15,830 nt of DNA from JBFHNV01 sp965365655 (lineage in GTDB: Bacteria; Pseudomonadota; Gammaproteobacteria; HK1), in assembly GCA_965365655.1 (NCBI GenBank), contig CBDUCN010000097.1, positions 1 to 15,830 on the forward strand, written 5' to 3'. Position 1 is the stretch's first letter. Every line of letters starts with the position of its first letter. The notes beneath the pieces were generated by a model. It worked only from the letters and a program-made list of their open reading frames with translations, was not told where the DNA came from and made no database searches. Of this stretch, positions 1-6,138 are shown piece after piece. Made by a program: the position numbers and the translations under genes.

Positions 1-40
1 GCGCCGGCATCCACGGGTCGCCCGTGCGCTTCTTCGTCAC
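1..40 (-). CDS. N-terminal fragment of an unidentified protein (partial)
   Basis: On the minus strand a GTG at 40-38 opens a frame running off the left edge. The 13 visible codons read VTKKRTGDPWMPA, all with G or C in the third position. A purine-rich GGGGGA lies 5 nt upstream of the GTG, a good ribosome binding site. The GDPWMPA stretch recalls the start of some glyoxalase/VOC-family proteins, but 13 residues cannot establish a family. The gene would follow the tRNA-Leu on the same strand. The competing reading is a plus-strand frame ending at a TGA at 72-74. I favour the minus-strand start because of the ribosome binding site and the protein-like composition. Confidence 0.35.
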   Translation of the reverse strand, partial: MTKKRTGDPWMPA

Positions 41-279
41 CGCCGTCCCCCCGTGTCCGCGCCGCGCGTCATGAGCGCATGATCGGTCGGTCTGCGTCAG
101 GACGCCCCCTCCGACGACCGTCGCCGCAGCCCGTCATCGGAGCCGGCGTCATCGACGTCCCGGAAGCGATCACCGCCGGTCTGGAGCCTGTACCCGCGCG
201 TGCCGCGGTGACGGCCGTGTCGCGCGCCGCCGCCGCGCGGTCCGCGGACGGGTCACGTGCTCTTCGGGACGGGCGAAGG

Positions 280-366
<87 letters not shown>

Positions 367-426
367 AAAGGTTCGGGCCGCGCGCCGCGTGGTGGTCTAT
401 GCTCTCGGCATCGAACCCCGCGCGCG

Positions 427-446
427 CCGGTCAGGGCCCGGTCAGG
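427..446. repeat. 9-bp direct repeat, 11-bp period, at the tRNA-Leu start site
   Basis: CCGGTCAGG occurs at 427-435 and again at 438-446, start to start 11 bp, about one helical turn. It lies just downstream of the expected tRNA transcription start (about 450, minus strand) and upstream of rnr. A one-turn direct repeat could be a protein-binding site on one DNA face, or a chance repeat in GC-rich DNA. Confidence 0.4.
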
Positions 447-456
447 CAGGCGCGCG

Positions 457-485
457 AGGGTAGCGACCCCCCCTGGGGATGTCAA
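457..485 (-). promoter_or_regulatory. sigma70 promoter of tRNA-Leu
   Basis: On the minus strand a perfect -35 TTGACA (485-480) is followed after exactly 17 nt by TACCCT (462-457), matching TAnnnT of the -10. The bases right after the -10 are all G/C (CGCGCGCC), the GC-rich discriminator typical of stringently controlled stable-RNA promoters. Transcription would start near 450, giving an 84-nt leader before the tRNA 5' end at 366. The -35 lies only about 50 bp upstream of the rnr start codon on the other strand. Confidence 0.8.
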
Positions 486-533
486 CGCGACCGCGGCCCC
501 GGTCTGCCGTCCCGCCCAACCTGCCGGATCCCG

Positions 534-2744
534 ATGACCCAGCCTGAAAGAGACGACATCCGGGCGCTGCTCGAGCGCCAGGGCGTGCCGATGACGCTGG
601 ACGCCCTCGCCGAGGCGCTGGGCGTTCCGCAGGGGCGCGAACGCAAGCAGCTGTTCCGCGCGCTGCGCGCGATGCAGCGCGACGGCGAGCTGCTGCGCAA
701 CCGTGCCGACGAGTACGGCCTGACCCGGCGCATGGACCTGGTGCGCGGGCGCGTGCAGGGGCACCGCGACGGCTACGGCTTCCTGATCCCCGACGAGGGC
801 GGTCAGGACCTGTTCCTCTCGCCGCGCCAGATGCGCAAGGTCATGCACGGCGACCGCGTGGTCGCGCGCGTGGTGTCGGTGGACGCCCGCGGGCGCCTGG
901 AAGGCGCGGTGGTGGAGGTGATCGAGCGCGCCACCACGCAGGTGGTGGGCCGCTTCGTGCGCGACGCCGGCGTGTCGCTGGTCGTGCCCGACGATGCGCG
1001 GCTGCGCCACGACATCCTGATCGCTCCCGAGGATTGCGGCGGCGCCGCGGACGGCGACATCGTGGTCGCGGAGCTGACGGAGTACCCGGAAAAGCGCCGC
1101 CAGGCGGTGGGCCGCGTGGTGGAGGTGATGGGCGCGCACATGGCGCCCGGCATGGAGGTCGCGATCGCGATCCGCGCCCACGGCCTGCCCGCGGCGTTCC
1201 CGCCCGACGCGCTCGCGGAGGCGGCGCGGTTCGGCGACAGGGTGCCCGCCGCGGCGAAGCGCGGGCGCACGGACCTGCGCGACCTCCCGCTGGTCACCAT
1301 CGACGGCGCCGACGCCCGCGACTTCGACGACGCGGTGCACTGCCGGCGCACGCCGAGCGGCTGGAAGCTCACCGTCGCGATCGCCGACGTGTCGGCGTAC
1401 GTGAAGGCCGCCAGCGCGCTGGACGTCGAGGCGGAGCAGCGCGGCAACTCGGTGTACTTTCCGGACAACGTGATCCCGATGCTGCCCGAGGCGCTGTCCA
1501 ACGGCCTGTGCTCGCTGAATCCGGACGTGGACCGGCTGTGCATGGTGTGCGAGATGCTGGTCGCCGACGACGGGAGCGTGCGCCGGGCGCGCTTCTTCGA
1601 GGGTCTGATGCGTTCCCACGCGCGTCTCACCTACGACGAGATGGCCGCGATCGTCGCGGACCGCGACGCAGCGGCGCGGCGCGCGCGCGGCGACCTGGTC
1701 GCGCACCTCGACGAGCTGTACCGGCTGTACAAGGCGCTCTCGCGGGCGCGCAAGACGCGCGGCGCGCTGGACCTGGACACCGCCGAGACGAAGGTCGTGC
1801 TCGGCGAGGGCGGCAAGGTCGAGCGCGTCGCGACCGTGGTGCGCAACGACGCCCACCGCCTGATCGAGGAGTGCATGGTCGCGGCCAACGTCGCCGCGGC
1901 GCGTTTCGTCACGCGCAAGAAGGTGGCGAGCCTGTTCCGGGTGCACGACGGCGCGCGCCCCGAAGGCCTGGACGCGCTGCGCACCTACCTCGCGGGCGCC
2001 GGGCTGACGATCGCCGGCGGCGCGACGCCGGAGCCGAAGCACTACCAGTCGCTGCTCGCGCGCGCGCGGCGGCGGCCGGACTTCGCGCTGATCCAGGTGA
2101 TGGTGCTGCGCTCGCTGTCGCAGGCCGTCTACACCCCGGACAACGCCGGCCACTTCGGTCTCGCGCTGGACGCGTACGCGCACTTCACGTCGCCGATCCG
2201 CCGCTACGCCGATCTCGTCCTGCACCGCGCGATCAAGCACGCGCTGAACGGGCCGCGGCGCGCCCCGTACCGCTATCCCCGCGAGCGCCTGGTGACGCTG
2301 GGCGAGCACGTCTCGATGACCGAGCGGCGCGCCGACGACGCCACCCGTGACGCGATCTCGTGGCTCAAGTGCGAGTACATGCTGGACAAGGTCGGACGCG
2401 AGTACCGGGGCACGGTGACCGGGGTCGCCGCGTTCGGGCTGTTCGTGACCCTGGACGAGCTGCAGGTGGAGGGGCTCGTGCACGTGAGCGTGCTCGGGCG
2501 CGACTATTTCCACTTCGACCCGGCGGGGCAGGTGCTGCAGGGCGAGCACACCGGCGAGCGCTTCCGCGTGGGTGACGGCCTGCAGGTGCGCGTGATCCGC
2601 GCGGACCTGGACGAGCGGAAGGTGGACTTCGAGCGCGTGGGCGGCGGCTCGCGGGAGCCGGGGCCGGAGCGCGGCGGCGAGCGCGGCCGGCGGCGCGGCG
2701 GTGGACGCGGTCCGCGCGGCAGCCGGGGGAGCCGGCGCCGGTGA
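534..2744 (+). CDS. rnr: ribonuclease R
   Basis: RNase R is the 3'-to-5' hydrolytic exoribonuclease that degrades structured RNA, including rRNA and mRNA fragments. The 736-residue product has an N-terminal winged-helix region (about 1-60), cold-shock domains, the RNB catalytic domain and an S1 domain (about 623-702). The metal-binding motif DGADARDFDD spans 257-266; D257, D263, D265 and D266 align with E. coli D272, D278, D280 and D281. The RNB signature HFTSPIRRYADL is at 550-561. The last 34 residues are Arg/Gly-rich, an RNA-binding-like tail in place of the Lys-rich E. coli tail. The ATG at 534 is chosen because the open frame upstream runs through the tRNA gene and its promoter; no strong Shine-Dalgarno precedes it. 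E. coli RNase R is longer (813 residues). The stop overlaps the rlmB start. Confidence 0.96.
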   Translation: MTQPERDDIRALLERQGVPMTLDALAEALGVPQGRERKQLFRALRAMQRDGELLRNRADEYGLTRRMDLVRGRVQGHRDGYGFLIPDEGGQDLFLSPRQMRKVMHGDRVVARVVSVDARGRLEGAVVEVIERATTQVVGRFVRDAGVSLVVPDDARLRHDILIAPEDCGGAADGDIVVAELTEYPEKRRQAVGRVVEVMGAHMAPGMEVAIAIRAHGLPAAFPPDALAEAARFGDRVPAAAKRGRTDLRDLPLVTIDGADARDFDDAVHCRRTPSGWKLTVAIADVSAYVKAASALDVEAEQRGNSVYFPDNVIPMLPEALSNGLCSLNPDVDRLCMVCEMLVADDGSVRRARFFEGLMRSHARLTYDEMAAIVADRDAAARRARGDLVAHLDELYRLYKALSRARKTRGALDLDTAETKVVLGEGGKVERVATVVRNDAHRLIEECMVAANVAAARFVTRKKVASLFRVHDGARPEGLDALRTYLAGAGLTIAGGATPEPKHYQSLLARARRRPDFALIQVMVLRSLSQAVYTPDNAGHFGLALDAYAHFTSPIRRYADLVLHRAIKHALNGPRRAPYRYPRERLVTLGEHVSMTERRADDATRDAISWLKCEYMLDKVGREYRGTVTGVAAFGLFVTLDELQVEGLVHVSVLGRDYFHFDPAGQVLQGEHTGERFRVGDGLQVRVIRADLDERKVDFERVGGGSREPGPERGGERGRRRGGGRGPRGSRGSRRR

Positions 2745-3490
2745 GCGGCGACGAGCTGGTCTACGGCCAGCACGCGGTGGCCGGCCTGCTCGACGTCGAC
2801 CCGGGACGGGTCCGCGAGGTGTGGCTGCAGCGCGGGCGCGAGAACCGCCTCGCGGAGCGCCTGCAGCGCCGCTTCTCCGGCGGCGGGGTGCCGGTGCACC
2901 TGCTGCCCCGCGCGCGCCTCGACGCGCTGCTGGGTGACGTGCGCCACCAGGGCGTCGCGGTGCGGGTCGCGCCGGCGCCGGAGGTCGACCTGCGCGCGGT
3001 GATCGCCGGCCTGCGTCCGGACACCACGCTGGTGCTGCTGGACGGCGTCCAGGACCCGCGCAACCTGGGCGCGGTGCTGCGCACCGCCGACGCCGCGGGG
3101 GCGGCCGCCGTCATCTATCCGCGCAGCCGGGGCACGGGCCTCACCGCGGCGGCGCGCAAGACCGCCAGCGGCGCCGCCGAGCGGGTGCCGGCGATCGCGG
3201 TGTCCAACCTGTCGCAGGCGATGGGACGGCTGGCGGATGCGGGCGTGCGGCTGCTCGGCACCGCAGCGGATGCCGGGCTCAGCCTGTACGACGCGGACCT
3301 GCGCGGGCCGCTGGGCCTGGTGCTCGGCGCGGAGGACGCGGGCCTGAGGCGCCTGACCCGCGAGCGCTGCGAGCAGCTGGTCCACCTGCCGATGGCGGGC
3401 GGCGTGTCGAGCCTGAACGTGGCCGTCGCCGCCGGCGTGTGCCTGTACGAGGTGGTGCGCCGGCGGCGCGCCGGCGCGGCACGGGAGTGA
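2741..3490 (+). CDS. rlmB: 23S rRNA (guanosine-2'-O-)-methyltransferase RlmB
   Basis: RlmB is a SAM-dependent SPOUT-class (SpoU/TrmH) enzyme; in E. coli it methylates the 2'-O of G2251 of 23S rRNA in the peptidyl-transferase P loop. The product has 249 residues (E. coli 243). The N-terminal L30e-like substrate domain begins VYGQHAVAGLL. Motif 1 DGVQDPRNLGAVLRTADAAG starts at residue 101 and contains N108 and R114; motif 2 contains LVLGAED with E198; motif 3 is LPMAGGVSSLNVAVA. The three conserved polar residues N108, R114 and E198 fall at the E. coli numbers. The GTG start overlaps the rnr TGA by 4 nt (GTGA) and has GGGGGAG at 2725-2731, so translation is probably coupled. The rnr-rlmB pairing is shared with E. 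coli and Pseudomonas. Confidence 0.96.
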   Translation: MSGDELVYGQHAVAGLLDVDPGRVREVWLQRGRENRLAERLQRRFSGGGVPVHLLPRARLDALLGDVRHQGVAVRVAPAPEVDLRAVIAGLRPDTTLVLLDGVQDPRNLGAVLRTADAAGAAAVIYPRSRGTGLTAAARKTASGAAERVPAIAVSNLSQAMGRLADAGVRLLGTAADAGLSLYDADLRGPLGLVLGAEDAGLRRLTRERCEQLVHLPMAGGVSSLNVAVAAGVCLYEVVRRRRAGAARE

Positions 3491-3515
3491 CCGGCCCGGC
3501 GGGGCCTGCTATATT
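3487..3515 (+). promoter_or_regulatory. promoter of the rpsF-rpsR-rplI operon
   Basis: TATATT at 3510-3515 matches the -10 consensus at five of six bases and is preceded by TGC, making an extended -10. GTGACC at 3487-3492, 17 nt upstream, matches TTGACA at four of six and overlaps the rlmB stop codon. It is one of very few AT-rich spots in the region. Transcription would start near 3521, giving a leader of about 190 nt before rpsF. Confidence 0.65.
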
Positions 3516-3713
3516 GCCCGGCTTCGCGCCGGGCGCATGCCCGCGCGGAGATCGTCCAGGCCCGGAAGTCCGGGGGCGGCGGGCCGGCGACATGCGCCGG
3601 CAGGCCCCGCCCAGGCTCCGATGGCGTTCCTTGCCTCACCCGCGCCGCGGGGAGGCGAGGCGCGGGCACCGCCGCGTGGCGGGCGTGCGCGCCGAACCGT
3701 AGGGAGCATGTTG
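3516..3713 (+). promoter_or_regulatory. structured rpsF 5' leader (possible autoregulatory region)
   Basis: No gene is seen in this stretch. It can form a 7-bp hairpin GCCCGGC/GCCGGGC (3516-3522 with 3528-3534, though its 5' arm sits at the likely start site), a GCCGGCG/CGCCGGC hairpin around a 5-nt ACATG loop (within about 3580-3605), and an 8-bp CCCGCGCC/GGCGCGGG hairpin (3639-3646 with 3659-3666). In E. coli and many bacteria the S6:S18 complex binds the rpsF leader and represses translation. I could not identify that specific RNA motif here, and GC-rich DNA gives hairpins cheaply, so the role is inference. Confidence 0.35.
3701..3706 (+). promoter_or_regulatory. ribosome binding site deciding the rpsF start
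   Basis: AGGGAG at 3701-3706 lies 7 nt before the ATG at 3714 but only 1 nt before the in-frame ATG at 3708. Spacing therefore selects 3714, which also gives the standard S6 N-terminus MRHYEIVF. Confidence 0.8.
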
Positions 3714-4178
3714 ATGCGACATTACGAGATCGTGTTCCTGGTCCACCCGGACCAGAGCGAACAGGTGCCCGCGATGGTGGAGCGTTACCGCACCATGATC
3801 GAGGGCGAGGGCGGCACGATCCACCGCCTCGAGGACTGGGGGCGGCGCCAGCTCGCGTTCCCCATCTCCAAGGTGCACAAGGCGCACTACGTGATGATGA
3901 ACATCGAGTGCGGCCAGAAGGTGCTCGACGAGCTGAACAGCGCCTTCCGCTTCAACGACGCGGTGCTGCGCAACCTGGTCATGTCCCGCAAGAAGGCGGT
4001 CACGGAGCCGTCGCCGCTGGCCAAGGCCAAGGACGACCGCGACGACGACCGCCGGCGCGAGCGCCGCTCGCGTGACGGGGACGGGCGCGGCGAGGGCCGC
4101 GGGGACGGCGAGCGCGGCGAACGCACCGAGCGCGGCGAACGCAGCGAGCCCGCCACCGCCGACGCCAGCGACGACTGA
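3714..4178 (+). CDS. rpsF: 30S ribosomal protein S6
   Basis: S6 binds the 30S platform as a heterodimer with S18, encoded next. Residues 1-106 follow the E. coli protein closely: MRHYEIVFLVHPDQSEQ at the start, the central HRLEDWGRRQLAFPI with the KVHKAHYV strand, and FRFNDAVLRNLVM near 78-90. Residues 107-154 form a low-complexity tail of alternating Asp/Glu and Arg/Gly with near-repeats of ERGERTERGERSE, ending acidic. E. coli S6 also has a charged tail, but an acidic Glu-rich one extended by RimK; this tail is mixed-charge and does not end in Glu-Glu, so RimK modification is doubtful. It is the first gene of the operon behind the promoter at 3487-3515. Confidence 0.97.
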   Translation: MRHYEIVFLVHPDQSEQVPAMVERYRTMIEGEGGTIHRLEDWGRRQLAFPISKVHKAHYVMMNIECGQKVLDELNSAFRFNDAVLRNLVMSRKKAVTEPSPLAKAKDDRDDDRRRERRSRDGDGRGEGRGDGERGERTERGERSEPATADASDD

Positions 4179-4236
4179 AGCACGCCACAGCGAACGTCCG
4201 GCGCGCGCGTGAGCGTGCGCCACCAGGAGCAGCACC

Positions 4237-4467
4237 ATGTCCAGATTCTTCCGCCGCCGGCGCTTCTGCCGGTTCACCGTCGACGGGGTCGAGGAGATCG
4301 ACTACAAGGATCTCAACACCCTGAAGGCCTACGTCTCCGAGACGGGCAAGATCGTGCCCAGCCGCATCACCGGCACGAGCGCGCGCTATCAGCGCCAGCT
4401 CGCGCGCGCGGTGAAGCGTGCCCGCTACCTCGCGCTGCTGCCTTACAGCGACGCACACTCCGCCTGA
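4237..4467 (+). CDS. rpsR: 30S ribosomal protein S18
   Basis: S18 pairs with S6 on the 30S platform. The 76-residue product (E. coli 75) keeps the family core: basic FFRRRRFCRFT at the N-terminus, EEIDYKDLNTLKAYV, then GKIVPSRITGTSARYQRQLARAVKRARYLALLPY. An AGGAG at 4225-4229 sits 7 nt before the ATG; the frame is open upstream to 4209, but no conserved sequence lies there. It starts 58 nt after rpsF. The primosomal gene priB, which separates rpsF and rpsR in enterobacteria, is absent, as is usual outside that group. Confidence 0.98.
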   Translation: MSRFFRRRRFCRFTVDGVEEIDYKDLNTLKAYVSETGKIVPSRITGTSARYQRQLARAVKRARYLALLPYSDAHSA

Positions 4468-4538
4468 TCACGGCACGCCGCGCGGTGCACCGGGCGCATG
4501 CGGCCCGCTGAGCACGGCACGCGTGCGAGGAGACCGAG

Positions 4539-5447
4539 GTGCGCGCGCTGCTCGCGCTGATCATGCGTGGCCGGGCCCAGGCCATGACGGCCGCTGCCGT
4601 GTGCGCGGCGCTGTCGTTGCTGTTCCCGCCGCTGAGCTACGCGAGCGGAGCGGTGATCGGGCTCGCGACGCTGCGCCAGGGCGCGCGCGAGGGCGCGCTG
4701 GTGATCGGGGGCTCGGTGCTGCTGTGCGGAGTGTTCGCGTTTCTCGTCGCGGGCACGCCGGCGCCGGCGCTCGCGTTCCTCGCGATGAGCTGGCTGCCCG
4801 CCTGGCTGGTCGCCGCGGCGCTCGCCGCCACCCGCTCGCAGGGCGTCGCGCTCCTGGCCTCGGCGGGCCTGGGTGCGCTGGCGGTGGTCGCGATGCATCT
4901 CGCGCTGGGAGACCCGGCGCGCTGGTGGCGCGACGCGCTGGGAGAGTTCTTCGCGCCGGCGCTGGAGAGCGCCGGCGGCGAGGCCGGGCAGCGCCTCGTG
5001 GAGGTGCTGGACGTGTGGGCGCCGCGCATGACGCGCTACTTCGGCGCCGCGGTGACCGGCGGCGTGACGCTCAGCGTGCTGCTCGCGCGCTGGGGGCACT
5101 CGGTGCTGGACAACCCGGGCGGTTTCGGCCAGGAGTTCCGCACCCTGGACGTGGGTCGCGTGGCGCTGGGGGTCTGCCTGGTGCTCGTGGCGGTGGGGCT
5201 GTTCGCGGGCGCGCCCGGGACCCTGATCGGCGACCTGGTGGGCCCGGTGACCGTCGTGCTGATGTTCCAGGGGCTGGCGGTCGCGCACGGGGTGGTGCGC
5301 AATCGCGGCCTCGCACGAGGATGGCTGGTGGCGATGTACGTGCTGCTGGTGGTGCCGCCGCACCTCGCGGTGTCGGTGCTGGCAGTGACCGGGCTGCTGG
5401 ACGGCTGGCTGGGCCTGCGCGCGCGCGCGGGCTCCGGAAGCAGCTGA
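4539..5447 (+). CDS. DUF2232-type integral membrane protein, function unknown
   Basis: The 302-residue product is almost entirely hydrophobic, with roughly seven to nine predicted transmembrane stretches and short charged loops (for example ATLRQGAREG near 43-52 and LDNPGGFGQEFRTLDVGR near 190-207). I recognise no catalytic motif. Position between rpsR and rplI, length and the hydropathy pattern match the DUF2232 (YybS-like) family protein at this place in Pseudomonas (PA4933, from memory). In Bacillus subtilis, yybS also lies near rplI and the replicative helicase gene. The GTG start has AGGAGA at 4528-4533, 5 nt upstream. It follows rpsR by 71 nt in the same direction, so it is probably co-transcribed with the ribosomal genes. 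A role in membrane transport or envelope function is only a guess. Confidence 0.85.
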   Translation: MRALLALIMRGRAQAMTAAAVCAALSLLFPPLSYASGAVIGLATLRQGAREGALVIGGSVLLCGVFAFLVAGTPAPALAFLAMSWLPAWLVAAALAATRSQGVALLASAGLGALAVVAMHLALGDPARWWRDALGEFFAPALESAGGEAGQRLVEVLDVWAPRMTRYFGAAVTGGVTLSVLLARWGHSVLDNPGGFGQEFRTLDVGRVALGVCLVLVAVGLFAGAPGTLIGDLVGPVTVVLMFQGLAVAHGVVRNRGLARGWLVAMYVLLVVPPHLAVSVLAVTGLLDGWLGLRARAGSGSS

Positions 5448-5561
5448 GGTGAGCGGCCGCGAGGCGGCGGGACGGACCGGGGGCGCGCGCGATTGCGCCC
5501 GCAGGGGATCGAGGGCGCGCGTGGGCGCGTCCGCAACGCACAGACGACGAGGACGCGAGTG

Positions 5562-6011
5562 ATGGACATCATCCTTCTGGAGAAGGTGCAGAACCTGGGT
5601 GCGCTGGGCGACACCGTGCGGGTGAAGCCGGGTTACGCGCGCAACTTCCTGATCCCGGGCGGCAAGGCGGTCGCGGCGACACCCGCGAACATCGCCGCCT
5701 TCGAGGCGCGGCGGGCCGAGCTCGAGAAGGCGCAGGCCGACGCGGTGGCCGCGGCCCAGGCGCGCGGCGCGAAGCTCGAGGACCTGCGCATCGTGGTGCG
5801 GCGCAAGGCCGGCGAGGAGGGCAAGCTGTTCGGATCGGTGGGGCCCGCCGACGTCGCGGAGGCGATCACCGCCGCCGGCGTCGAGGTGGAGCGCGCCGAG
5901 GTCCGCATGCCGGGCGACTCGGTGCGCCAGGTCGGCGAGTACCCGGTCGAGATCGTGCTGCACGCGGACGTGATCGCGGAGGTGACGCTGGCGGTCGAGG
6001 CCGAGGAGTAG
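5562..6011 (+). CDS. rplI: 50S ribosomal protein L9
   Basis: L9 binds 23S rRNA near the L1 stalk and helps maintain reading frame. The product has 149 residues, the same as E. coli. The N-terminal RNA-binding lobe MDIILLEKVQNLGALGDTV is followed by the signature GYARNFLIPGGKAV. A long connecting helix (about 45-75) contains FEARRAELEKAQADAVAAAQ. The C-terminal lobe contains KLFGSVGPADVAEAI. GAGGA at 5549-5553 is 8 nt before the ATG. A GTG directly before it is in frame but would add only one residue. The 114-nt gap after the DUF2232 gene has no clear promoter, so it probably belongs to the rpsF transcript. Confidence 0.97.
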   Translation: MDIILLEKVQNLGALGDTVRVKPGYARNFLIPGGKAVAATPANIAAFEARRAELEKAQADAVAAAQARGAKLEDLRIVVRRKAGEEGKLFGSVGPADVAEAITAAGVEVERAEVRMPGDSVRQVGEYPVEIVLHADVIAEVTLAVEAEE

Positions 6012-6024
6012 CACTCCGACGGCG

Positions 6025-6050
6025 CCGCCCGCGCCGTGCCGCGGGGGCGG
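6025..6050 (+). terminator. GC hairpin after rplI, possible weak terminator
   Basis: CCGCCCGCG (6025-6033) can pair with CGC and GGGCGG (6040-6042, 6045-6050) across a 6-nt loop with a 2-nt bulge, 13 nt after the rplI stop. There is no T-tract, so it is not a classical intrinsic terminator. It precedes the dnaB promoter and could separate the two units. Confidence 0.25.
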
Positions 6051-6070
6051 TCCTGGCGCACGCCGGGGGG

Positions 6071-6079
6071 TGCTATCCT
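6071..6079 (+). promoter_or_regulatory. extended -10 promoter of dnaB
   Basis: TGCTATCCT at 6071-6079 is an extended -10 (TGn plus TATCCT, four of six to TATAAT). The -35 is weak; the best candidate, CTGGCG at 6053-6058, has only a 15-nt spacer. Transcription would begin near 6086, about 50 nt before the dnaB ATG. Confidence 0.5.
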
Positions 6080-6138
6080 GACCCGGCCGCCGCACTCCCG
6101 GCGGCGTGTTGTCCGATCACCCGCACGTGCCCCAGCCC

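Noticed and set aside
3..74. Plus-strand frame ending at TGA 72-74 (possible C-terminus AGIHGSPVRFFVTAVP)
   Set aside because: Plausible composition, but no upstream sequence to judge; the minus-strand start in the same place has a ribosome binding site. Not excluded.
1034..2350. 438-codon plus-strand frame inside rnr
   Set aside because: Out-of-frame shadow, almost only Arg/Gly/Ala/Pro.
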